Part shown: one piece after another, positions 11,178 to 22,759 of the stretch
Numbering within the stretch: position 1 is the stretch's first letter
Layout: each line of letters begins with the position of its first letter
Source of the DNA: Chlorokybus atmophyticus
Lineage: Eukaryota; Streptophyta; Chlorokybophyceae; Chlorokybales; Chlorokybaceae
Length of the DNA stretch: 64,000 nt
Direction: 5' to 3'
Assembly: GCA_009103225.1 (NCBI GenBank)
Contig: RHPI01001202.1
Location: 138,121 to 202,120, forward strand
Position numbers and translations under genes: made by a program
Notes under the pieces: generated by a model
The model's input: only the letters and a program-made list of their open reading frames with translations
Database searches by the model: none
What the model was told of the DNA's origin: nothing

Positions 11178-11690
11178 TCACCACGAGGTCTCGTACTGGC
11201 TGCAGTACTTGGAGGTCTTGCGCAGCCAGTCTGCAAAGAACCGCAATCTCCTGTCCCCCGGGAAGAAGGCCTTCAGCGCAGCGGACACTTGCAGGGCGTC
11301 GTCTCTTGTGGACATGTAACTCAACTCAGTCCTTGAGACATTGCGGGAAGGGCACTCCCGTCTTCTGCTCCACCAACCGGTGGTACCTCGAGTTGTGGAA
11401 CCTGTCGTCGAGCCTGACGCCGCCCATGAAGAAGAATTTGAGCTCGTGCATCTTGCAATCTTCGTTGTAATTGTAGAATAGATGCGGGATGTCATCCTCG
11501 ACGTATTTGGCCATGTACATGCTTTCCACGAGCCTTCCGTCTACTTCTTCCTCTCCGTCTCCTCCTTCAAGTTGCGTAATGATGTCCTCCACCTGAGATT
11601 GCTCGAAGTCGACCAGCGCGTAAACGTCCAGTACGCTCGAATCAGGTGCAGATCTTGGACACTCTCGACGCACTCGACCTCCAGCCAACT
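11178..11690 (-). pseudogene. Unidentified gene with frameshifts (decayed gene or sequence errors)
   Basis: I do not recognise this family. A minus-strand frame entered near 11663 encodes about 100 residues with good coding character (VLDVYALVDFEQSQVEDI, then YMAKYVEDDIPHLFYNYNED, MHELKFFFMGGVRLDDRFH, VEQKTGVPFPQCL). At about 11335 it hits a stop. An overlapping frame offset by one continues with equal quality (ELSYMSTRDDALQVSAALKAFFPGD, RRLRFFADWLRKTSKYCSQ) to a stop at 11178. No GT-AG intron fits between the two. Further downstream a third frame again looks coding (SDDTTTMIVSRESLAAAKIRT, about 11100-11165). The pattern is what a gene with several single-base indels would give. Alternatives are assembly errors or programmed frameshifting. 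Upstream exons were not resolved. Confidence 0.4.
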
Positions 11691-12366
11691 ACAACCACTG
11701 CTCAATGCCGTTCTGTGCAACAGGTCTTTGTTTCAGTTCAGCGCATGAGCGCCAACGCAAAATACATCTACAAAACGTATGCAATGCAGCAAGATGCAAA
11801 CCACGCTGGAAACCATGGGCTTCTTCATTGTCGCTCTTGTGCTGTGTCTACAGTGATATGGAAATGCAGCCGCTTCCCGCGCCTACCGGGTGGGGCACAG
11901 GCAGAGAAGGAGGATAGAGAACAGGGAGGAGCCTATCGTTCCACCTGTCCACCAGTCCAACCCGATGGCAGCGTGGCATCTACATAGGCTGCGCTCTCTT
12001 CAGCAGCATGCATCAACAGCAGCCCCAACCGGATAGTTGTGACTGCTAGCCCTGCGGTTGCAGCCGCAAACCGCAACTCCTATATGTGAACGCGACGTTG
12101 CCGCCGCCGCCGCCGCCGCTGCCGGCACGCTTGCTCACACCACCGTACGCCCACACGGCTGCCCTGCTGCAGCAGAAAGCACAGACGGCGGCGGCGGTTG
12201 TGCTATTGACGGGGGGGGGGACGACTACACCAACGACAACGTGCAGCTAGCTCCCAAGCTAAGCTGGCTTGCTGCGGACTGCTACTGCCGTCGCTGTCGC
12301 TGTCCTCGTGGTCGTCGTAGCGGTGGCCGTCGTCGCCAGCTGCCGGGGTGGTGGGCAGGGGGCAGC
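11691..12366. other. Spacer upstream of ARV1
   Basis: Contains CCG triplet tracts (about 12100-12122) and GC-rich sequence close to the ARV1 start, probably its promoter and 5' UTR. Upstream exons of the minus-strand unidentified gene may lie at 11700-12000, but none could be joined. Confidence 0.35.
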
Positions 12367-14302
12367 ATGGCCATCTGCGTCGAGTGCGGCAGCGCTGTGA
12401 GCGACCTGTACAAGGACTACTCGCAGCACGGAAGCGCCAGTGCAGCCGGCGCGGGTGCAGCAGCAGCAGGAGGAGGAGGAGGAGGAGGAGGAGGAGGGAA
12501 CATCCGACTCACGCGATGCGTAAGAGTGTGCGCATGTGAGTTTGTGATTGTGAAAAGGAAGTTTTACGTGGGGTTCGACTCGTTGCATTGGGCAGGCGTA
12601 TTGCCACCGCTATGCCGACAAGTACGTGGAGTACGAGCCCATGGTAAGGGCTTTCGACGTTCACACTCTTCAGTGCATTGGCTTTATGGTAGCGGCAAGA
12701 AGCGCTGCTTACTTACATAACTGCATTGCATGTCTCTTACCCGTGCCCCCGGCCGCTTAACCTTTGCCTGCTCTTAGCTGATAGCCATCGATCTCATCCT
12801 GCACAAGCCGCAAGCGTACCGACACGTGCTCTTCAACTCTACGCGCTGCAATGGTGGATCCGCAATCGAAGTGAGTGGCAAGCATAGTTGTGTGCGCATG
12901 ACCGCATGCGCGCGTGCATGTGTGAGCGAGAGAGAGAGAGTGTGTGTGCGTGCGTGCGCTTGCATGCGTGCGTGCGCGTGCGTGCGTGTGCGTAGGTGGA
13001 TGTGCGTACGCGTGTGTTTGTGATGACAATCTGCATGCATGCACACTTGCTGATAATGTGGACACCTGTTATGTGTGCAGTGGAGGCTATGGTGGCTGGG
13101 CGCGTTCTACGTTATCGTTGATGGTTATATCCAACTTGATTGCCATGCACGTTGATCGCAATGCCTTGCAGTATAAAGCAGGAAGTTGACCAACAGGTTG
13201 GTTTGCGTGCTCCTCCTTGACTGTTTGCATGCATACAAGCCTTCAACTCAGTCGCGCCAACAAGTCGCGGGAGATCAACTGGGATGATGAGTCCACGCAC
13301 CTGTACCATTACATTCAAGTAAGCAAGATACGCACGCACGCACGTATGCACACTTGCACGCGTGCATATGCGCATGCACAATCACAGGTGCACACGCGCA
13401 TGCAAGAGTACGCTAGCACACGCACACACACACACACACACACGTGCGCGTAGACACACACACGTGCGCAGGCACATGCGCATGTATATGCACATGCACA
13501 AACACAAGCGCAGGCACACGCGCCTATTCTGCTTGCGCGCAAGTTCTACACATAATCTCTGACATGCTGGCGTGCTTTTGTGTGCGCAGCATTTTGCAAC
13601 AGCGCTATGCGAGTGGGCCCTGTTCATCGCGAGCATCCTGATGCAAGGGCGCCTCTTCAAACTGAACAGCGGACAAGCAGCGTACGGGTTGATGCATAAC
13701 ATGCAATTATGCTCCTACCAGTTGTTGCTGTAATATATCTCACAATTCTCTACATCATCATCACAATTGTTATTGTTGTCTTTTGCTTCAGTTTGCCCGG
13801 GGTGGCGAGCGCCCTGCTAACGTCTTCCTTCTTCAAGTTTCTGTTCCCGTTGATGGCAGTAAGCTTGTCTTTGTCATGTTGTGTGACGTAATGTCACATG
13901 TGTGCGATCAGTGTCAATACGATTGGGTCGCACCCAGCAAGCAGCAACAGCTGGACCAAAAAACTGCAATCCAACATGATGATTACCATCAGCGCCGTTG
14001 TTGCCCGCAGATTTGGGACTTTGAGGAAGGCACGGAGCTGGTCGTCAACGCGCTGGTGCTCACATCCAACGTGGTGGCCGTCAAAGGTGACTACATATTG
14101 TTGTTGTTAATTATCCTTGTTGTTGATTGTCACTACTATCCCTCACACATCATGTGTGTTTGTTGTGCCTCGTGTCCGAGAAACAGTTTTCCTGCACGCG
14201 TCCACGACGCTTGCAGTGGCGATGGTCGGGTCGGCCGCTTTAATGAGATTGTCGGTGCGACCGTTGATGCACATGCTGCTACTCGCTTTGAGTACAAAAT
14301 GA
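12367..14302 (+). CDS. ARV1: ARV1 lipid/sterol homeostasis protein
   Basis: ER membrane protein required for sterol and GPI-intermediate trafficking. Exons: 12367-12519, 12596-12643, 12778-12870, 13081-13150 (or to 13123), 13197-13318, 13590-13681, 13792-13858, 14011-14086, 14187-14302; phases are consistent and give about 278 (or 269) residues. The ARV1 homology domain is clear: an N-terminal zinc ribbon (C4, C7, C51, C54), then HRYADKYVEYEPMLIAIDLI and LHKPQAYRHVLFN, the family signature. Hydrophobic segments follow (WRLWWLGAFYVIVDG, ALCEWALFIASILM, VASALLTSSFFKFLFPLMA, NALVLTSNVVAV, and a C-terminal helix). Odd: a GCG/GGA repeat inserts a run of about ten glycines between the two zinc-binding CxxC halves. 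The end of exon 4 is ambiguous because two donors in the same phase exist. Introns carry long alternating CA/TG tracts. Confidence 0.92.
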
Positions 14303-14907
14303 GCGTGTACAATAATGACAGTGTTGTTGAGGCAGTGTGTGACGAATGCGTACATGTCGCTGTTGGTGGATTGCATGGTAACGCATCACGCAAGCCTTTT
14401 TGTAGTGAAACAACACATACAGACTTTGCGCGCACACACAGCGCCAACACACATCTCACAAGGGAGAGGTCATTTCATCGTGCGCTGCACAATGTGACGA
14501 AGGTTTCTCAAAGCGAGGGTTGTGTTGCTTTCAAGTGCACTCAGGTTGCAGGAGATGTCGTGTACGCAGCACATAGCGCTTGGGTTTGTGGGTTTCGAGC
14601 AGTCACATGTGGTGAGCAGTCACACAGTATTCACATTATACACACGTAGTGGCTGAGTGGCATTCTGCACCCCTCCAACCGCCCAGTCTGTCTATACATA
14701 TTCATATTCACTACTACTACTACGTGCCATGCTAGGCACATCCGGCAGTTGCTCGCCTCAATGCCCAACGCAGGCACCACATGACAAAAGGACAACACAA
14801 CATCAACCGCGCGTACACGCACGCACAAAGTCTCACAACCGTACAACCAACGAATGAAGATATCGCCAAATCCAACATCTTTACTGGCTTTGTCGACATC
14901 TTCACTC
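14303..14907. other. Spacer between convergent genes
   Basis: About 600 bases between the stop codons of ARV1 (+) and the FAD oxidoreductase (-). The frames here have no family similarity. It must contain both 3' UTRs. Confidence 0.4.
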
Positions 14908-17900
14908 TCACGCGGTTGCAGATGGTTGCTGTTGCTGTTGTTGTTGTTCGGTCTTGGGACTCTTTGCCTTGCTGCTCCCAACGATCATGTGTTTGAGGAC
15001 GCCCATGGCGATGTCGGGACGGAAGATTGCCGTCGGTGGGTCGATCATGTGCATCATGCGGTTGAGCACACGGGTGTACTGCCCAAGAAGGAGTGTGTGA
15101 GTGGGAATGGTGAGTGGTGAGTGGTAACATACATGCGACAAGGGCGGTTTTCTTACCTCTGGTTCGTGTTTGCACTTGTCCATGAGAGCGAGGAAGTACT
15201 TGTTCATCAGTCGCATGGACAGCGGCACGCCCGACCCGCCCGTCGTCATCGGGTAGCGCAGGTCCTCGCCCGTCGAAAGAGCCCAGGGCAACTCCTACGA
15301 TGGTTGTTGTTGCATTGCGGCGCGCGCATGGATGACAAAACCACATGCATGCGCAGTAACCCACATACGCGCGCATGCACGCAAGTGTGCTGGTGTGGGT
15401 ATGGGTGTGGGTACGCATGCGTGTGATTGCATGCATGCGCGCACGCACAGCACGCAGTACACACACGCCCACACACGCACAAGCGCACACGCACACACAC
15501 GTCACACCCACCTGCAGCTTCCCTAGTCTCTTCTGGAACTTGAGCGAGAACCCCTCCAGGTGCTCCGCACCTTTCGCATCGTCCCTCTTAACTTTCGTTA
15601 GCATGTCCGCCAGCAGCTGCGCCGACAGCACCCCCACCGTCATCCCTTGCCCGTAGACCGGGTTGAAGCTGCACGCCGCATCACCCATCACAACCAACCT
15701 GGAGACACACACACACAACAACACGTGAGACAGCGGTTCACAACATCCCCCAACATGTGTCTGATAGTAGTAGTAGTAGTTGTGATAGCAGTGAGACGAC
15801 ACTACTACTGCTACTGCTGCTTTTACTCATAACAGAAGTAATAATGGTAGTAATAGCAACATGAATGATGACACTACTACCAGTCGTAGTCATAGTCGTA
15901 GTCGTAGTGTCATCACTACTAATATAAAACGACTACTACTACTGCTACTACTGCCAAGGATGACAGTGATGATGTTAGTAGTAGCAGTGGAACGCAACCA
16001 ACACTGTTGATAACGTAACCGTACTCCCTCCCGTTACCCGTCCGGCATGCGCGTTAGGTTGCCATACAACCGCCGGTAGTTTTCGGTCCGTTTGTATTCC
16101 AGGATCGGTCCGGCGGGCGTGGCGCTCTTGGTGATGAAGTCGGCGAGGGCGGGGGAGGGGAGGGAGGCGGCCCAGGACTCCCAGGCGGGGGGGGAGGTGG
16201 GTGGGTGGTCCTTGGAGTAGCCGAAGAGNNNNNNNNNNNNNNNNNNNNNNNNNNNNNNNNNNNNNNNNNNNNNNNNNNNNNNNNNNNNNNNNNNNNNNNN
16301 NNNNNNNNNNNNNNNNNNNNNNNNNNNNNNNNNNNNNNNNNNNNNNNNNNNNNNNNNNNNNNNNNNNNNNNNNNNNNNNNNNNNNNNNNNNNNNNNNNNN
16401 NNNNNNNNNNNNNNNNNNNNNNNNNNNNNNNNNNNNNNNNNNNNNNNNNNNNNNNNNNNNNNNNNNNNNNNNNNNNNNNNNNNNNNNNNNNNNNNNNNNN
16501 NNNNNNNNNNNNNNNNNNNNNNNNNNNNNNNNNNNNNNNNNNNNNNNNNNNNNNNNNNNNNNNNNNNNNNNNNNAGGGGGAAGGGGGGGAGAGTGTTGGA
16601 GTTGTTGGGGTGTGCAATGCACTGGTTGTGAGACGTTGCAAGGGTGGTTGATACGACACGCATGCATACAAACGCGCGCGCGTGCCTGTGCGTGCGTGCT
16701 TGCGCTTGTACACAGACCGACAAACGCTTGCACTCGCACGCTGTGGCCAAGCACGCTGCCAATTGCTCAACATGCACTCAGACACTCGCGTTCACACGCA
16801 CGCACGCACGCACGCGCCCATACCTGCACTTGGTTATTCTCGATGGGGAATACGGCGCCGATGCGCTTGCCTTCCGGCGGTACCCCGCGCACCATCATGA
16901 TCTTCCAGTCCTTGCCGAAGTCAGGAGGGACGTCGTAGAGGCGAGTGGAGTAGCCAATGTAGGAGTTGATGACTTTCTGCGGGGAGATCAATGGGTTAAC
17001 AGTGTGTTGACCAAACACACGCAAAAACACACACAGTAACGCGACAAAAAGCCACTGATGCATGTCGACACAACAACAACAGCAGCATGTTACGGAGCCC
17101 TCACCTCCTCCGGCTTGTCATAGCCGTGCTCTTCCAGCCACTTTGGCACCTGCTCGCACGCGCAATGACACAAGCAACCACATGAGCCACCCACGCACCC
17201 ACCTTGCGACGATCCGGACACTGTTTCGACGCTGTCTCTACCTGAGAGCGTCGGCCTCCGGCATCCACGAGCATGTCCACGCTGACATCCTCCCCGTTGG
17301 CCGTCTCTTCCGCACCGGCGTCCTTCAGGTGGACGCCCTCCACGCGGCCCTTCTTATTGTCCATCAGGAGACTAGACACCTCCGTGCGGTCTGCGGGTAG
17401 GTGGGTGACAGTTGGAGTGTGTGTTGACAATACTTACCACATTCGCATGGGTGTGTTTGCATGCATAGACACGCACGCACGCACGCACGCACGCGCTTTT
17501 GCGCGTGCGAGCGCATGTGTGCGTGTGTGCGCGGCATGTGCCCATATGTGTGTGTGTGTGTGTGCGCAAGCGCGCGTGCACGTGTGTATCTGTACGTGCG
17601 TGCACATACCTCTGAACCGTATCTTATCCCCAAAGTTCGCGATTAGCGTCTCCCTCGTGACCTTCTCCAGCATCGGTCTCGAGCACGACCACCCCTGCAG
17701 CTCCTCGTCCCTCGGCACCCGGCAGTACCACTCCCCGTGGTTGAACATGCGCAGGTCGGCCGAGTAGTTGACGCTCACCGCCCCGGCGAGGCGGAGACGC
17801 GCGTCGAGGCCGGGGTAGAAGGACGCCATGGCGCGCAGACCCTTGACCAGAAGAACTGTGGGGAGTGAGAGAGTGAGGGTGAAGAGGGGTGAATCCGTGG

Positions 17901-18529
17901 GGAGGGAGGAGGCATTCAATGGTGTGAGTCATTGAAGCAGTCACTTACTGTGGGGTTGGCGGGATTGGGGGACGCCCTGTTGGGACGGTGTGGTTGGTGT
18001 TAGGAGAAAAGAGAGATACCATACCATCTTATCAACTCCTGTCTCTCTTACCTTTCGGGGGGTTGCTTTGGCGTTGTGCGCATTGTCGTTGAGTCCCGTC
18101 CCGGCGTTGACGGCGTCCCGCTCCACGATGGTGACGCGGTCGAAGTGGTCGGAAAGTGCGCGGGCGGCGGCCATGCCGGCCATACCTGGGATGGGACAGG
18201 AAAGGACAGTGCCACACACAATGACAACAACAAAGATAACAATGACAATGACAACAACATCGTGCATGCAAGCATTGAGAGGGTGAACGTGTGAGAGTTT
18301 GGGAGTGCGAAGTCTGAGTCTTGCCTGCGCCTACGACGACGGCGTGGCTGCCGCTGCCTGTGCCTGTGGTGAAGCCTCTGGTGCTGCTGCTGCCGCCACC
18401 GGTGTTGAGCCACGGCGACGATGACAAGGAGGAGGTTGACAGCGACGTCCATGAGGCTGGCGACACTGCCGACAATGCTGCTGCTGCTGGGCAGCGCAGC
18501 AGCAGCCCCATGTGCGCGGCCTTCCTCAT
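14908..18529 (-). CDS. FAD-dependent oxidoreductase (squalene-epoxidase/PHBH-like class), with assembly gap
   Basis: Flavoprotein with a Rossmann FAD-binding start (SHAVVVGAGMAGMAAARAL) and the second FAD motif LVVMGDAACSFNPVYGQGM, as in bacterial LasC-type epoxidases and related hydroxylases; substrate unknown. Minus-strand exons: 18529-18325, 18185-18052, 17976-17949 (a 28-base micro-exon), 17855-17610, 17390-17242, 17149-17105, 16976-16824, an exon lost partly in the N gap and resuming to 16038, 15698-15512, 15294-15157, 15078-14908. Phases agree wherever both sides are visible. The first intron uses a GC donor (GCAG|GCAAGA). An Ala/Ser-rich leader of about 60 residues precedes the FAD motif and may be an organelle-targeting peptide. 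The C-terminus is Gln-rich. A decayed inverted copy lies head-to-head at 19197-23574. The reaction (epoxidation or hydroxylation) is inferred only from fold class. Confidence 0.88.
15763..15990. repeat. Intronic GTAGTA / TACTAC trinucleotide repeats
   Basis: An intron of the FAD oxidoreductase is filled with imperfect (TAG)n and (CTA)n triplet runs in both orientations, able to pair with each other. It may be relevant to the nearby assembly gap. Confidence 0.7.
16229..16574. other. Assembly gap (346 Ns)
   Basis: Run of undetermined bases inside the FAD oxidoreductase gene. It removes the start of the exon encoding the middle of the protein, so the protein's full length cannot be stated. Confidence 1.
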
Positions 18530-18970
18530 GGTGACTGGGTGTGCAACTCTCACACGCCTAGCTCTTCACACTGCCAGACCGCCTCTCCACCAGACCAGGC
18601 CAATGCGGGTGGGTTGCACTTGCAACTCGCTCCTGCCTTTTAAACTCACGACAGGACTCGACCCAATGCCAGCCCCTTTCCTTCCCCGTATGCAGGTCCG
18701 CCTAAGCAGTGACGACGACGACGGCGTCAATGGCAACGACAAGGTGCCCGGCGACGACGCAATGCCTGTGCTGACGGACGGAATGTACGTCGGTACATTC
18801 GTACTCACGGCCGTACTGCTGTACGCGCGCAGTGTACTGTACTGTTTGCGTCGTTTGCCGTACCGCAAGTTGGTTCTGCTTTGTGCTGCGACGCCACATG
18901 GCGGCGGCGACCACAGCGAGGTGGTCGTCGTCGTCGTCGATATTGCAGCTCCTGGTGGTGGCTGCATCTG

Positions 18971-19012
18971 CCACCATCTCCAGGCCAGCTGCCACTGGCC
19001 TGGAGATGGTGG
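18971..19012. repeat. Perfect 18-bp inverted repeat, 6-nt loop
   Basis: CCACCATCTCCAGGCCAG at 18971-18988 and its exact complement at 18995-19012. It lies between the 5' ends of the FAD oxidoreductase gene and its inverted decayed copy. Confidence 0.95.
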
Positions 19013-20163
19013 GCTGTCCCTGTGCAGAGTCTGTTTTGCATCCCTTGGTGCAATGTGAGTCCCAACCTGGCCTGGCGCACGATGGTGTTGATGAATGATA
19101 CTGCCCTCTCGTCGGCGTGCAAGAAGGCCTGTGTCGCAGCGTCATGCGGCAACAGCAGCAAGCATGCATGCATGCCTTGGGCTGCATCCACGTCACGTCA
19201 CGCGCAACAACGGTGCACACACCATCGTCATCGGCGCAGGTAAACCCATCCACCACCACCAACAATAACAACACCAACGACAATCAGAGACAGTGCGCTG
19301 GGTCCGCTGCACTGCATGTCTCGTGGCTGTCCGCTTGGATGCACGCTTTGTGTTTGAGGTTCCAGGCATCGCTGGCATGGCTGCTGCGCGTGCGCTATCG
19401 AACACACTTCAACCGCGTCATCGTTGTGAACCACGACGCCCTTGCTTTCAAGGACGACCTCAAAAACGATGATGGCATCATCGTCGTCGTCGTCGTCGTC
19501 AACAAGTCACAAGCTCGCGCCATCTCACCTCGCCACGACAGTAAGCCAGCGAGTGAGCGAGAGCTTGCAGTAGTGGTGATGTGAAGTGCTGTGGCATGCC
19601 TGCAGATCGTCCGCGCATGCACGCAGGCCTCGCATGCACAAGCGTGTGGCACGCGCACACACGCAGACAGTGATGCAGCTTCACGTAAACGCGCACAAAA
19701 AAGAATGCATGCATTCACGTAGCACCACTCATGGTGTCGTGTTGTGCCGTCATGGGTGTTTGTCCCGCAGTCCCATCAGCCTCACTGTGAAGTGTGCATA
19801 CGCGCAACGTTGCGCAGACGTGTGTTGAGGACTTGATGCACGCTTTACTGTATGCCACAAAGTACTGTTGGTAAAGGGCTGGGCTTCAGGCTGATGCAGT
19901 CGGTCGATGCCGGCACTCCCATTCAACTATGCGGTGGAGATGAGCATATGTTTCAAATCTTTGGGGACTGGTGAGACAGTTGAGAGTTGCATGTGTCACG
20001 CATACGCACACGAGCCCATGCACGCGCACACGTACCGGCGCACACATACTCGCGCGCACGCACACTCGTACAGCCATCGCGATCAGGTATTGCAAGGTGC
20101 CAAGGGGGATGATGACCTGCAAGGGTGGTCATGGTTGTGGCGGCCGCTGCTGAAGAAGGCCAT

Positions 20164-20206
20164 GCTGCTGGCGCAACCTTGAGCTTCTCAAGGTTGCGCC
20201 AGCAGC
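20164..20206. repeat. Perfect 20-bp inverted repeat, 3-nt loop
   Basis: GCTGCTGGCGCAACCTTGAG at 20164-20183, loop CTT, exact complement at 20187-20206. It starts inside the exon-4 remnant of the pseudogene, so one arm is exon-derived and the other is its local inverted duplicate. Confidence 0.95.
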
Positions 20207-21586
20207 TCAAAAGTATCTTGCAGGTGTGTGCCCATGCCTGTGTGCGTGCGCACGCGTATGCATGTATCGGTGTGCGCGTGAGCGCACGTGTATGTTGATG
20301 TCCGTGCACGCGTGTAAATGAGTCTGTCAACAGGATGTCCGTGCACATATGTGCAGGTGCGCACAAGCATGCTGGCACATCCTTTTGTCACCATCCTCGT
20401 CCATGCACGCCCAGATTGTGTACGCGCGCGCAGTGCGTGTGTTCACCTTGGCATGTGACTTGCTCAATGTCTTACATCAGACATGAGACTGTGCAAAAGG
20501 CACCCAAGTGATTATGGAGCAGCACGCATCAACAAGTCCGAGGAGGTGAGACTGGACTTGTAAATGTGTCAACCACACAGCAGGACCACACGAACCTGTA
20601 TCAGTAACAGGACGTCAGCAACTCCTTGGTTGGCTACATCACCCGCATGTACAACGCCACCGGATTTTGGCAAAGAGTGCTGCAAGATGCTGATCGTGCG
20701 CGGGAGGATTGAGAATGATCAAGTGCAGGTAAGGAGTGTGGTCACATGGCGACATGCATGTTGCACAAGTAGGGTGGAAACCGTGGTATGTGCGTGGATA
20801 AGTGCGTGCATGATCTCTTGAAGTACATTTAACTCAGCTCTCACTGTAGTACAATTGGATAAGGGCGTGCACTCAAAGAAGATACATTCGGCTTGCACCA
20901 CATACCAGGCCACGATATTTCCAACGAGGTGCAATCACGGATATCGAGCAACTCGTTTGGAGACGAGCACAACCTCATGTGCTTGCAGATGCACGGGCAC
21001 TCGGCGCGCCCAGACAGCGTACTCGCCATGCAAGTAGCATGTAGACCAGGGCATGCAGCAGTTCATGTACAGAAGTAGGTGTACTGGGGGGAATTGAGGG
21101 CATGCATGGCGCCGTGCAGTCAGCAATGACATGCAGCAGAACGCTCACCTCAGTACACAGCCACCTCCGGGCTAAGCGCTCGTCTATCTCGCCACGCAGT
21201 ACCCTAGCACACTTCCTTGACTTGAGTTATGCCGTCACATAGCATGTCTTGCACAGCTCTCGCTGCACATGCACAGGCTTTGGGTCTGTTTCCTTGCTCG
21301 AGGCTTTGTGAGATGTGGGTCACGCCTTAGCGCTGTTTGACCACTTTGGCTTCTGTCAATGCCTCCTGCTGCTGCTGCGGATCCGCACTCCTAAAGGGCG
21401 AATGGATATACCAAGGAGTATCGTAATCCCACGCCAGGTCAGACAGGAAAAGCAGGCACAGCCACTTAGGCGGAAGATGCTTGCGGGGCCACGTTCTCCG
21501 AGGAATCAACTCTGCAATGCCATTACTACATGAGATTGACATTGCCATAGCAGACCTCGCATTGATTGCACGATGCAGTATATGTG

Positions 21587-21754
21587 CTACCACTTCCACC
21601 ACAGACCGTCAGGGGGTCCAATGGTTGCCACCAAAGGATTATTGGGGTCGCTAGCAGGAAATGGTAGCCCATTGTCTACGTAGTGGTATTCATGATGGCG
21701 TGTGATGTGCCTGTGCCAAAGGGACCCGCCAATAGTTACAAAGTTTACCCGGTG
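21587..21754 (-). pseudogene. Histidine-rich exon-like frame, unidentified
   Basis: A 55-residue open stretch beginning just after a CTAG that could be a splice acceptor. It contains a clustered histidine motif (LWHRHITRHHEYHY) followed by NGLPFPASDPNNP and GPPDGLWWKW, then a stop. The spacing (HxH, HH, H) recalls metal-binding boxes of membrane fatty-acid hydroxylases or desaturases, but this is only a resemblance. No flanking exons could be joined, so it is most likely a gene fragment. Confidence 0.25.
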
Positions 21755-22633
21755 CTAGCACAAACCATAGTACTGACATGATAAAGAATGGATACCCATC
21801 CTTCGACATATACGCCCTTTCCAAATATGGTCCATGTATCCTGCATGAACTTGTAGCTCAATCAATTGCTTCAACACGGCAAGCCATTGCATTTATGAGC
21901 ACAAGGAAGCAGTGGGAGCCTTACGCGGATGTCTCTTGCGATCATTAAGCAACATTGCCACAGCTGCCACACGCAGAACGCGAGTGCACAAAAACTTGTA
22001 TAGAAACCTTACACATACATGCCGTACAGAGACCAACGGCTCTTGATCGGTGTTATAGTGCAGCCTATAGTAGATGTAGCATTATTCTGCAGTTAAAGGG
22101 CAAGCTCTAGTGAGCACGGGCTCAGCAACTTGACATCAAGCTTTTAGCATGCTGATCTCAGCAATTACGACAATGGCATCACGCACCTGGGCCGCTGCCG
22201 TAGACAGCATCCTCGCAGCCAGAGGTGCTTGAGGACGATGGTAAGGTTTCTGGTTCATGCTGGGATGTACTAGCAGGTGCAAGCGTGATGTTGCATGGGT
22301 CCTTGGAGCGTGGCAGACGCCAAATACAGCTTGCAATGGTCTTGCATGACTCCGAAGAGGTCGAAAGCGATGCCGGCCATCAACTTGCAGCAGTCAACCC
22401 AAACCTAGCCTTGTGTGTTGGTGAGCTTGGTACCGCACACCTCTTGGCTGATACTGCAGAACAACATGAGCTTGAGAGCAGTATCATTGCATGCTGCATA
22501 GGAGTGGCTAGAACTCACAGCCACAAGAGAGACTAGGGGCAAAAGCCTCAAGGCATGTAGACAACAAAAGTGTCATGCTGGCTTCGCATGATGAAGCACA
22601 ACTCAAGGCCAACTATCATGATCGGCTATCTAT

Positions 22634-22759
22634 GTACTGTATTTATGCAAATACAACCCCCCTACAAACAACCCCCCCCCACCCCCCCCCCCCCCCCTTA
22701 AAAAAAAAGTAATTGGGGGGTTGTAATAGGGGGGGTTGTATTTGCAAGAATACGGTACG
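22634..22759. repeat. Imperfect 45-bp hairpin with C/G tracts
   Basis: The left arm starts GTACTGTATTTATGCAAATA then CAACCCCCC; the right arm ends with its near-complement (TTGTATTTGCAAGAATACGG then TAC). The arms are about 40-45 bases with few mismatches, around a C-run and A-run loop. It has the shape of a miniature foldback element or a small-RNA precursor. Confidence 0.85.

Noticed and set aside
10887-11336. 149-codon plus-strand open frame
   Set aside because: Antisense to better minus-strand coding sequence and has no motif; likely a shadow frame.
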